Source: CAYOHG01 sp964465125
Lineage (GTDB): Bacteria; Planctomycetota; Phycisphaerae; UBA1845; Fen-1342
Length of the DNA stretch: 64,000 nt
Reading direction: 5' to 3'
NCBI GenBank assembly: GCA_964465125.1
Contig: CAYXIO010000010.1
Location: 1 to 64,000, forward strand
Positions 53,094-60,566 of this stretch are shown one piece after another (the first letter of the stretch is position 1; every line of letters starts with the position of its first letter). Made by a program: the position numbers and the translations under genes. Under the pieces are notes generated by a model. That model was not told where the DNA came from and made no database searches. It saw nothing but the letters and a program-made list of their open reading frames with translations.

Positions 53094-54731
53094 ATGACTA
53101 CGGAGTTGCCCCAGTCTCAGGCCCCGCGCAGCGAGCGCTTCCACCAGTCGTGGCGCCACGGACTGCGGATTTCATCCATCCGTGTCGTGGCCCAGGTAAG
53201 CACCTTGGTCCTGTTCGTCGGCTTCGTACTGCTGACCTCGCTGGCGCAACTGGAGCGCCGGCCCGCGTTGCGGCACTGGGTGAGCAAGTTCCTGGACAGC
53301 GACCCGCTCGTGGCCTTGGCGACGGCGTTCAGCACGCACACGGTCTACAAGGGTCTCCTGTGGTCTCTGGTGATCGTCATCCCGACTTTCTTCCTTGGCC
53401 GCTTCTTCTGCAACTGGATGTGCCCGTTTGGAAGTCTGCACCATTTCGTGGGCTGGCTGCTGGGAACCCGGCGCCGCGGCACGGCGTTACCGCACGAGGC
53501 GAATTACTACAGTGCGCGGCAGCGCATCAAGTATGGAATAGTAATCGCGCTGCTGGCGGCGGCGGCGCCTGGAAGTCTACAGATCGGCCTCCTGGACCCC
53601 ATTTGTCTGATCTATCGCTCGCTCAGCACGGCAGTCTGGTCGCTTGGTGGCGTCGGTCTGCCGGCCGTCTTTGACGAACCGCGTCTACACCAGGGGGCGT
53701 GGCTGATCGGGACGCTCCTCGTCGTCTTCTTGCTATTGAACATCACCTACCCGCGCTTCTTCTGTCGGGTGTTGTGTCCATTGGGGGCCTTGCTGGGAAT
53801 CCTGAGCCGCTGGGCCTGGTGGCGCATCGAACGCAACCCCGCTACGTGTACCGGCTGCAACCGCTGCCTGCTGCACTGCGAAGGCGCCTGCGATCCGCAC
53901 CAGAAGCTGCGCGAAGCGGAGTGTTTCGTCTGCTTTAACTGCATCGAGGAATGCCCCGAAGGCGCATTGCGTTTCGCGTTTCTGCCACGGCGCGAAGAAG
54001 AGGTCGCCGGGCCGGACCTCACCCGGCGCAAGCTGGTGTTCGCGGGTACCGCCGGGGCCCTGTTCTATCCGCTCGTCCGCGCGACCGGCCGCGCCACACG
54101 GGACTTCTCCAGCGCCGCCATTCGCCCGCCGGGCGCGGTTGAGGAACTGGAATTCCTGGAGCGTTGCGTCAAGTGTGCCCAGTGCATCCGCGTCTGCCCG
54201 ACCAACGTGCTCCAACCCGCGTGGTTTGAAGCGGGGCTCGAAGGACTGTGGTCCCCCGTGCTCAATTTCCGCATCGGCTATTGCCAGCACCAGTGCGTCG
54301 CGTGCGGGCACGTGTGCCCCACCGGCGCCATCGAGCGGCTTTCGCCCGCCCGCAAGCTGGGACTGGCCGAGTCCGCCGCGGACGGCCCGATCCGCCTGGG
54401 GACCGCCCACCTCGACGTCAACCGCTGCCTGCCGTACAGCGCCGGCGTGCCCTGCCGCGTGTGTGAGGAGGTCTGCCCGACCAGCCCGAAAGCGATCCGG
54501 GCGGTGCGCTGGGCGCCCCCCGCCCTGGCGGACTCGAAGAAGTCGGACGCTGATATCACGGTTCCAGTGGTGGACATCGATCTGTGCATCGGCTGCGGCA
54601 TCTGCGAGTACGCCTGCCCGGTCGTCGGCGATCGGCGGGCGATTTACGTCACCGCGGAAGGCGAGTCTCGTTCGCGAAACCACCCCGACCCCGACCGCAA
54701 CCGCGCGGTGCGGCTCGGGTTGCCGCCCTGA
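53094..54731 (+). CDS. NapH/NapG-like fused polyferredoxin
   Basis: A 545-residue membrane iron-sulfur protein. The N-terminal half (residues 1-250) has four or five helices with CNWMCPFG and CRVLCPLG motifs as in NapH/CcoG-type quinol-linked proteins. Then come clusters CTGCNRCLLHCEGAC and CFVCFNCIEECPEG. An internal twin-arginine-like segment, TRRKLVFAGTAGALF, near residue 305 leads into a NapG-like C-terminal domain with CVKCAQCIRVCP, CQHQCVACGHVCP, CRVCEEVCP and CIGCGICEYACP. At least six four-cysteine clusters are countable, so it could carry electrons from the quinone pool to the periplasm, probably to or from the DUF362 partner. ATG at 53094. Confidence 0.87.
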   Translation: MTTELPQSQAPRSERFHQSWRHGLRISSIRVVAQVSTLVLFVGFVLLTSLAQLERRPALRHWVSKFLDSDPLVALATAFSTHTVYKGLLWSLVIVIPTFFLGRFFCNWMCPFGSLHHFVGWLLGTRRRGTALPHEANYYSARQRIKYGIVIALLAAAAPGSLQIGLLDPICLIYRSLSTAVWSLGGVGLPAVFDEPRLHQGAWLIGTLLVVFLLLNITYPRFFCRVLCPLGALLGILSRWAWWRIERNPATCTGCNRCLLHCEGACDPHQKLREAECFVCFNCIEECPEGALRFAFLPRREEEVAGPDLTRRKLVFAGTAGALFYPLVRATGRATRDFSSAAIRPPGAVEELEFLERCVKCAQCIRVCPTNVLQPAWFEAGLEGLWSPVLNFRIGYCQHQCVACGHVCPTGAIERLSPARKLGLAESAADGPIRLGTAHLDVNRCLPYSAGVPCRVCEEVCPTSPKAIRAVRWAPPALADSKKSDADITVPVVDIDLCIGCGICEYACPVVGDRRAIYVTAEGESRSRNHPDPDRNRAVRLGLPP

Positions 54732-54856
54732 CGCCGGTGCCAACGCCCGCACGCCCGGCGTGTCTGTGCTGACGATGGCCAATAATGCCAAGCGACCGGC
54801 GAATACCGCCCCAGAGACGCCCTGCGCCCCGCGCGGGCCAACGAGAGGAGAACCAC

Positions 54857-55792
54857 ATGCGACGGCTGACCATTCTGCTTGCAACGACCGCCCTGCTCAT
54901 CCCCGCCGGCTGCGGCCAGCTCGTGCGGGCGACCCGCGATTTCGAGTTCAACCAGCCCTGGACCGACTACAAACGCGTCGAGGTTGAGCTGCGCAACGGG
55001 AACGTCGAGCTGCGTTCGGCGGACGTGCCTGACATCCGCATTTCCGGCCGTAAGTACGTTAGTGGCATGACGTTAGCGGAAGCTGAGGACAACCTGTCCA
55101 AGATCGAGGTCCGCGCCGCCGCCCGCGATGATCAGGCCGGCACCTTCCGCGTCGAACTCTCGTATCCAGAGGAACTTCGCTACAAGAACGTCGGGGCGGA
55201 GGTCGTGATCCAGGTGCCGCAGCCCTGCGCGGCGAACGTGCAGACCACCAACGGCCGGATTCGAGTGGAGCGGCTGGCGGGCGACGTGCAACTGGAGACT
55301 ACCAACGGCCGGATCGTCGCCGCCGACGTGCAGGGGCCGGTCAAGGCCGAGACCTCGAACGGTCGCATCGAGGCCCGCGACATCGCCGGCGATCTGACCG
55401 CCGCGACGAGCAACGGCAGTATCGTGGCACGGACGGTGCAGGGGCGCTGCGACCTGGGCACGTCGAACGGCAGTGTGCAGGCGGAGGACGTGCAGGGCGA
55501 AGTCGCGGCCAAGACCTCCAACGGCAGCATCCGGGCGAGTGCCACGCCGCCGCCCAACGGCAAGGTGGACCTGCGCACCAGCAACGGCTCGATCCACGCG
55601 ACGCTGCCCGCCGCGCTCGCCGCCGAGTACGACCTCTCGACGACCAACGGCCGCGTCAACGTGTCCCTCGGCGAGGCGATGATGAAGCTGATTGAGACCA
55701 GCCGGCGACGCTTCCACGCGACCGTCAACGGCGGCGGCGGTACCGTGTTTGCGCAGACGTCGAACGGGTCGATTGCGGTGGATGGGAAATAG
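54857..55792 (+). CDS. DUF4097-like lipoprotein with TSNG beta-helix repeats
   Basis: A 311-residue protein. The signal peptide ends LLIPAGC, an acceptable though atypical lipobox. From residue 140 the protein repeats a motif of about 18-20 residues, TTNGRI or TSNGSI, nine or ten times, the right-handed beta-helix signature of DUF4097 adhesin-like domains. ATG at 54857 follows GAGAGGAG. It is 125 bases after the polyferredoxin gene, so it may or may not be in that operon. Homologues are thought to sit at the cell surface or periplasm; no function is established. Confidence 0.8.
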   Translation: MRRLTILLATTALLIPAGCGQLVRATRDFEFNQPWTDYKRVEVELRNGNVELRSADVPDIRISGRKYVSGMTLAEAEDNLSKIEVRAAARDDQAGTFRVELSYPEELRYKNVGAEVVIQVPQPCAANVQTTNGRIRVERLAGDVQLETTNGRIVAADVQGPVKAETSNGRIEARDIAGDLTAATSNGSIVARTVQGRCDLGTSNGSVQAEDVQGEVAAKTSNGSIRASATPPPNGKVDLRTSNGSIHATLPAALAAEYDLSTTNGRVNVSLGEAMMKLIETSRRRFHATVNGGGGTVFAQTSNGSIAVDGK

Positions 55793-55856
55793 CGGCCGCG
55801 CGAGGCGCGGGCCGCTGCGCGGCGCCGCCGGGGCGGCTTGGTCGCCCGGCTGGTGA

Positions 55857-55862
55857 TACAAT
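55857..55862 (+). promoter_or_regulatory. -10 box twelve bases before asd
   Basis: TACAAT at 55857-55862, 12 bases before ATG 55875, with no ribosome binding site. The leader would be at most about six bases. No -35 evident. Confidence 0.4.
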
Positions 55863-55874
55863 TCCGGCTCTGCT

Positions 55875-56882
55875 ATGCCAACCGGGAAGGCCATCGCCAT
55901 CGTCGGTGCCACGGGCGCCGTGGGACAGGAGTTCTGCACGGTACTCCGCGAGCGGCGGTTCCCCGTCGCCACGGTGCGCCTGTTCGCCTCAGCCCGTTCG
56001 GCCGGGCAGACGGTTGGCGGGCCGCTTGGACTTGCGCTCGTCGAGGAGCTGACGGCGGACTCGTTCAGCGACATCAACCTCGCGCTGTTTTCCGCCGGCG
56101 CGGCCGTCAGCCGCGAGTACGCACCGCGGGCCGTGCGGGCCGGGGCGGTTGTGATCGACAACTCGTCGGCCTTCCGTTCGGACCCGGCGGTGCCGCTCGT
56201 CGTCCCGGAGATCAACCCGCAGGACGCCCGGCGGCATCACGGCATCATCGCCAACCCGAACTGCTCGGCGATCATCATGCTGGTCGCGCTCTGGCCGCTG
56301 CACCGGCGCTGGCGCGTCCGCCGCGTTGTGGTGAGCACGTATCAGGCGGCGAGCGGCGCGGGGGCGCGGGCGCTGGCGGAATTGGAGAGCCAGTCGCGGG
56401 CGGTGCTCGCGGGTCAGGCGGTCCGGCCGGAGGTCTTCCCCGTACCGTGCGCGTTCAACGTGTTCAGCCACAACAGCCCGGTCGGCCCCGACGGCTACAA
56501 CGGCGAAGAGTCCAAGATCATCGCGGAAACCCGCAAGATCCTCGGCGATGACGCCATCCAGGTCGCGCCGACGTGCATGCGTGTGCCCGTGCTGCGGGCG
56601 CACACCGAGGCGCTGAGCGTCGAATTCGCGGAGCCTATCGAGGTGGACGCGGCCCGCGCCGCGCTCGCCGCGGCGCCGGGCGTGCGGGTCGTTGACGATC
56701 CGGCCCGCAATCACTTCCCGACGCCGCTCGAAGCCGCGGGTGGCGACGACGTGCTCGTGGGCCGTCTGCGGCACGACCCCAGCGTGCCGGACGGCCGCGG
56801 CATGCAGCTCATCTGCGCGGGCGACCAGCTCCGCAAAGGCGCGGCGTTGAACGCGGTGCAGATCGCAGAGCTGCTGCCGTGA
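55875..56882 (+). CDS. asd: Aspartate-semialdehyde dehydrogenase
   Basis: A 335-residue enzyme that reduces aspartyl phosphate to aspartate semialdehyde, for lysine, threonine, methionine and diaminopimelate synthesis. NADP fold IAIVGATGAVGQEFC at the N-terminus; catalytic Cys in ANPNCSAIIM near residue 135; VSTYQAASGAGARAL and PVPCAFNVFSHN match the family, as does HFPTPLEAAGGDDVLVGRLR near the end. ATG at 55875 has only a -10-like box upstream, not a ribosome binding site. An inverted pair of palindromic repeats follows immediately after the stop. Confidence 0.95.
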   Translation: MPTGKAIAIVGATGAVGQEFCTVLRERRFPVATVRLFASARSAGQTVGGPLGLALVEELTADSFSDINLALFSAGAAVSREYAPRAVRAGAVVIDNSSAFRSDPAVPLVVPEINPQDARRHHGIIANPNCSAIIMLVALWPLHRRWRVRRVVVSTYQAASGAGARALAELESQSRAVLAGQAVRPEVFPVPCAFNVFSHNSPVGPDGYNGEESKIIAETRKILGDDAIQVAPTCMRVPVLRAHTEALSVEFAEPIEVDAARAALAAAPGVRVVDDPARNHFPTPLEAAGGDDVLVGRLRHDPSVPDGRGMQLICAGDQLRKGAALNAVQIAELLP

Positions 56883-56892
56883 CGGCGCTCGC

Positions 56893-56960
56893 GGGGAGCA
56901 TGGGCCTCCGGCCCGTGCGTGGAGCGCGATTCGCACGGGCCAGAGGCCCATGCTCCCCGT
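56893..56960. repeat. Inverted pair of GGGAGCATGGGCC repeats between convergent genes
   Basis: Copies at 56893-56919 (plus) and 56932-56960 (minus) lie head to head with a 12-base gap, so the RNA could fold into a long hairpin in either direction. It falls exactly between the stops of asd and the 373-residue exported protein gene, a position suited to bidirectional transcription termination. Confidence 0.7.
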
Positions 56961-56968
56961 GCGTCTGC

Positions 56969-58090
56969 CTACCGCAAGAAACTCGTCAGCCGCTTGATCG
57001 TCAGCCGGTCGCAATCGTCGATGGTCTTGGGTGAGATTTCCTTGAAGTCCTCCCACTGGTTGTTCTGGAAATCGACGATGACCCAGTCGCCGGACTTTTC
57101 GCACAGGACGAAGTGCGTGCCGCCCGCGGGGCCGCCGGCAGGGTCCACGTAGTAGTCGGCGAGAAGTACGTACGGAGTCTCCGGCGGATTGGCCTTGACC
57201 CGCTCGCGAAACGCGCGGGCCAGATCCCAGAGCCGCTTCTGCTGGTTGCTCGATGGCGCCACGTCGATCCGCATGGGCTGGTCGAGCGCGACGGTCTGGC
57301 AGCCGAGCTTCTGCGTGAGGGACTCCGCCAGCCGGGTGGCGCTCTCCGCGTTCGACGTATCACCAACGCGCGTCGCGTAGACGCCGATCCGCGCCGCCTT
57401 CAGATCGGCTTTCAATTTCTCCACCCGCTGCTTCATCGCGTCGCGCTCGGCGTCGCTGGGTGTGCCGGACTTCTCGGCCCAGAGGCGCGCGAACTTGCCC
57501 TCGCCTTTGGCCGCGCGGCCGTTCTTCTTCCAGTGCAGTTGCGAGAAAACCCGTTCGGCGACGAGGGCTGAGCAGCCCATCGGGTCCGGATCGGCCCCGG
57601 CGGTGCGCTTGAAGTCGGCGTCCTTGGGCGTTTGGCGATCGCGGATTACAAGCTGGCCGGACGCGTCGGCGATCAGCCAGCGCACCTCGGTTGGGCCGGT
57701 CTTCGGCTCGCCCAGATACTCCGCGTACAGCGCGTAAGCCGTCTTCGGCGGGTTCTGCTTGAGAAACTCGCCGAAGCGGGCCGGCATTTCTTCCCACGTG
57801 GTGTCCGCGGCGGGATTGAACTCGCCGGCGGCGCTCTCGAGGTTCGACATGCCGTGCTTCTCGAGCATCAGTCCAACGGCGTCGCCGACGTTGCGGTTGG
57901 GTTTGCCGACGACGCGCACCGGGTAGATCGTCAGCGTCGCGGCGGGGCCGGCGGCCTGGAGGGCCGCGAGCCGCTGAGCGGCGTCAGCGCCAGGCTGGGA
58001 CTGTGCTTGCGCCGCGGGCGCCACGCCCAGCGCAACGAGTCGCACGGCGACCCGCACGACCCCGAGTAAAGAGCACGATCGGTGTGACAT
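56969..58090 (-). CDS. Exported protein of unknown function, TetR-linked
   Basis: A 373-residue protein with a signal peptide ending in AQAQ near residue 30 and a mature part with two similar halves: each contains a PPKTAY or PPETPY segment (residues about 112 and 310) and a G-rich turn with YVLLADYY or YALYAEYL. That suggests an internal duplication. No known domain was recognised. ATG at 58090 is chosen over ATG at 58096, because AAGGAG is six bases from the first and directly abuts the second. An 18-base sequence shared with the tetR promoter region lies upstream at 58127-58144. Confidence 0.65.
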   Translation of the reverse strand: MSHRSCSLLGVVRVAVRLVALGVAPAAQAQSQPGADAAQRLAALQAAGPAATLTIYPVRVVGKPNRNVGDAVGLMLEKHGMSNLESAAGEFNPAADTTWEEMPARFGEFLKQNPPKTAYALYAEYLGEPKTGPTEVRWLIADASGQLVIRDRQTPKDADFKRTAGADPDPMGCSALVAERVFSQLHWKKNGRAAKGEGKFARLWAEKSGTPSDAERDAMKQRVEKLKADLKAARIGVYATRVGDTSNAESATRLAESLTQKLGCQTVALDQPMRIDVAPSSNQQKRLWDLARAFRERVKANPPETPYVLLADYYVDPAGGPAGGTHFVLCEKSGDWVIVDFQNNQWEDFKEISPKTIDDCDRLTIKRLTSFLR

Positions 58091-58126
58091 GGCCATCTCC
58101 TTGTGAAAGTCACTGGCTGTGTAATT

Positions 58127-58144
58127 GGATACTTACATTACAAG
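58127..58144 (+). promoter_or_regulatory. Candidate operator upstream of the exported-protein gene
   Basis: GGATACTTACATTACAAG, which matches 14 of 18 bases of the sequence at 58775-58792 read on the opposite strand. It contains an imperfect dyad CTT-N7-AAG. It lies about 37 bases upstream of the ATG at 58090, in position to overlap that gene's promoter. Confidence 0.4.
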
Positions 58145-58170
58145 CACACGGACAAATGGTCTCGATTCGC

Positions 58171-58764
58171 TCAGGCACCCTCTCCTTCAAGTAGCAGGCG
58201 CCCGACCTCGCCAACCAGGCGCGCACGATCGGCGTCGGTCAGGATGCCCAGTTCACGGCCCATGTTCACGGCGGTCCCCAGGCCGATGACCGCCCAGGCC
58301 GCCAGCTCGGCGGCCAAGCCGTCGCGGTGCGGCGCGCGTCCGCGGTGCGCGGCGATCTGGGCCAGCAGGAAGCGGTGAAAGCGCGTGAACATCCGCCCAA
58401 GCGCCTCGCGGATGTCGGGATCGTCGGTCTCGCTCAGTCCCGTGAAGATGAGGCGATAGTGGCCGAATTCGCCCAGGTGCTGGGACTCGTAGTCCAGCAG
58501 TTGACGGGCCGTGCTGCCGGTCGGGCGGTCTTGGGAGAGCACGCGGAGCCACGTTTGCTCGGAGAACTCGTACACGTACTCGATCGCGGCCAGGAACATC
58601 GCCTTCTTGTCCGGCCACAGGCGGTAGAGGATGTTCTCTTGCACGCCGCAGCGTTCGGCCAGCTCCGCGGTCGTGGCCCGGCGATAGCCGAGCTCGGTGA
58701 ACGCGCGTGCAACGATCGGCAGCAGCTCTTGGCGTTGCTCGCGTTGACGGCTGGGGCGGGGCAT
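58171..58764 (-). CDS. TetR-family transcriptional regulator
   Basis: A 197-residue repressor-type regulator. The helix-turn-helix lies in residues 10-55: LLPIVARAFTELGYRRATTAELAERCGVQENILYRLWPDKKAMF. The C-terminal all-helical ligand domain has no recognisable ligand pattern; the LTDADRARLVGEVGRLLLEG end is typical. ATG at 58764. It is followed closely by the exported-protein gene on the same strand and shares a repeated 18-base sequence with it, so autoregulation and control of that gene are likely. A further target could be the divergent gene at 58960. Confidence 0.85.
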   Translation of the reverse strand: MPRPSRQREQRQELLPIVARAFTELGYRRATTAELAERCGVQENILYRLWPDKKAMFLAAIEYVYEFSEQTWLRVLSQDRPTGSTARQLLDYESQHLGEFGHYRLIFTGLSETDDPDIREALGRMFTRFHRFLLAQIAAHRGRAPHRDGLAAELAAWAVIGLGTAVNMGRELGILTDADRARLVGEVGRLLLEGEGA

Positions 58765-58774
58765 CGTCGGTGGC

Positions 58775-58792
58775 CTTGAAGAGTAAGTATAC
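58775..58792 (-). promoter_or_regulatory. Candidate TetR operator at its own promoter
   Basis: Minus-strand GTATACTTACTCTTCAAG lies 10 bases upstream of the tetR ATG and overlaps GTATACGCATAC, whose GTAT/ATAC half-sites flank a four-base spacer at 58787-58798. A TTGACT-like element at 58827-58822 and TATTGT at 58803-58798 (18-base spacer) could be the promoter, making this site overlap the transcription start. Confidence 0.4.
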
Positions 58793-58959
58793 GCATACAA
58801 TATGCCACCGAAAAGGCCGGAAGTCAAACCGCGGAATCGTCTGATTCTGTGTGGCTTCCGATAATATTGGGCCGGCCTGGCGGCTTGCGATTCTCATTGA
58901 TTCAGGGCGGGCGCCCCGCGAGAATGGAGTTGAGAGCGAAGCAGCTCAGGAGATTCTGT

Positions 58960-60279
58960 ATGCGCTGGACCGGCTGGTTCTCGGGGTCGCTGTGCGTTCT
59001 GGCACTCTGCGTCGTCGGCGGGGCGGTTCCTGCGCCCGCGGACGAGATTACCGTGAAGAACGACTCGATCGTCGATGGCGGGCAGGCCGTCATCGTCGGC
59101 GATTTCGCGGTCGGTGAGCAGGCCGGGGCGCGGCTCACGATGCCGCAGAACGGCACGCTCGTCGCCGTGCAGGTCTTGTGGCTCGAAGGCACGCCTGGCC
59201 ACCCGCCGAGCCTCCAGAACGCGATCTACATCTACGACGGCACGACGTTCCCCACGCCGGGCGCGGCCTTGGCGACGCTGGAAGGTCCGGTGCTGACGCC
59301 GGGGTACTGGAACGAGTGGCGTTACCTCGACGAAGCCCAGACCATTCCGATCGACATTCCCGTCGTCGCCGGGCAGAAGGTCACCATCGCGCTCGAATTC
59401 GGCGAGCCGACCGACGTCGGCAACGGCGGCCCCAGCGTGGTCCGCGACGTGAACGGGTGCCAGTCGGGCAAGAACGCCCTGTACGCCATCCCGCCCGGCG
59501 CGTGGTACAACTTCTGTATCTACCTGGTCGGCGATCTCGCCATCCGCGCCGTGCTCGAAATCCCGGACCCCACCGGGGCGTGCTGCTTCATCAACGGCGG
59601 CTGCGGCGTGTACAGCCAAGCCGAGTGTACGCAGCTCGGCGGCACGTACCAGGGTAACAACACGGACTGTGACCCGAACCCCTGTCCGCTGCCGAGCGGA
59701 GCGTGCTGCATCCCCTCCACACAGGGTTGCATCGATCTCAATCAGACGAATTGCGCGATCGTCGGCGGAATCTGGGCCGGGGCCGGCACGTCCTGCTCGA
59801 CGTACATCTGCTTCCCGCGCGGGGCGTGCTGTCTGCCCGACGGCACCTGCCAGGACGACCGCAGCCCTGAGCAGTGCAGCGCCGCGGGCGGTACGTTCCA
59901 GGGCCACCAGTCGCAGTGCGCGAACATCAGTTGTCCGCAGCCGCAGGGCGCGTGCTGCCTGCCGAACGGGAACTGCATCGTTTTTTCGCAGTCCGATTGC
60001 GCGATCGTCGGCGGCACGTGGAAGGGCCTCGACACCGACTGCGCTGATAACAACAGCAACGGCACCGCCGATGCGTGTGAGCAGGAGACCATCTGCCGCG
60101 GCGACTGCAACTGCGACGGCGTGATCGACTTTGACGACATCAACCCGTTCGTGGACGCCCTCAGCGGCGGCACGCCATGCAGCGTGGAAAACTGCGACGT
60201 GAACGACGACGGCGTCATCGACTTCAACGACATCAACCCGCTGGTGGATGCGTTGAGCAGCGGGGCGGTGTGTCCGTAA
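58960..60279 (+). CDS. Secreted protein with GACC repeats and dockerin-like calcium loops
   Basis: A 439-residue exported protein. The signal peptide (about residues 1-28) ends near PAPAD. An N-terminal beta domain of about 170 residues follows (AIYIYDGTTFPTPG, TIALEFG). Then four units begin GACC: TGACCFINGGC, SGACCIPSTQGC, RGACCLPDGTC and QGACCLPNGNC, each with four cysteines probably forming disulfides. The end holds two calcium loops (CRGDCNCDGVIDFDD and CDVNDDGVIDFND). ATG at 58960 follows AGGAGA. The GACC plus calcium-loop pairing is characteristic of phycisphaeral surface proteins. Confidence 0.87.
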   Translation: MRWTGWFSGSLCVLALCVVGGAVPAPADEITVKNDSIVDGGQAVIVGDFAVGEQAGARLTMPQNGTLVAVQVLWLEGTPGHPPSLQNAIYIYDGTTFPTPGAALATLEGPVLTPGYWNEWRYLDEAQTIPIDIPVVAGQKVTIALEFGEPTDVGNGGPSVVRDVNGCQSGKNALYAIPPGAWYNFCIYLVGDLAIRAVLEIPDPTGACCFINGGCGVYSQAECTQLGGTYQGNNTDCDPNPCPLPSGACCIPSTQGCIDLNQTNCAIVGGIWAGAGTSCSTYICFPRGACCLPDGTCQDDRSPEQCSAAGGTFQGHQSQCANISCPQPQGACCLPNGNCIVFSQSDCAIVGGTWKGLDTDCADNNSNGTADACEQETICRGDCNCDGVIDFDDINPFVDALSGGTPCSVENCDVNDDGVIDFNDINPLVDALSSGAVCP

Positions 60280-60392
60280 CTTGTGCTGGCGTGTCGTTCA
60301 GTGGACCCGGCCGTCGCTCGCGAGTAGATTCGCAGCGTGAAACCCCGCGTGTACATCACTACACCGCCGATGCTCATGTCGGAGGAGCCGCC

Positions 60393-60566
60393 ATGAAGAA
60401 GAAGACTGCACCTCCAGAAGATCCCGTCGTGGCCGAAGTGCGTGCGATCCGGCGGAAGATCTGGAAGGAGGCCGGTGGGACGTTCGAGGGCCTCCAGCGC
60501 TACCTGGACCGCGTGGTTCCAGTCGCCAAGCCGCGCCGCCCCAAGCGGGTGCGGCCTCGGCCTTGA
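60393..60566 (+). CDS. Small antitoxin-like protein overlapping uvrA
   Basis: A 57-residue basic protein: KKKTAPPEDPVVAEVRAIRRKI, then FEGLQRYLDRVV and an Arg/Lys/Pro tail. The D-P-[IV]-V-A-E-V-R-x-x-R start resembles a family of short, often orphan, antitoxin-like proteins. No toxin accompanies it. ATG at 60393 is preceded by GGAGGAG. Its TGA overlaps the likely TTG start of uvrA (TTGA), so the two may be co-translated, an unexpected pairing. Confidence 0.55.
   Translation: MKKKTAPPEDPVVAEVRAIRRKIWKEAGGTFEGLQRYLDRVVPVAKPRRPKRVRPRP

Noticed and set aside
56969..58096. Start of the exported-protein gene at ATG 58096
   Set aside because: AAGGAG directly abuts that ATG, whereas it sits six bases before ATG 58090, a workable spacing.
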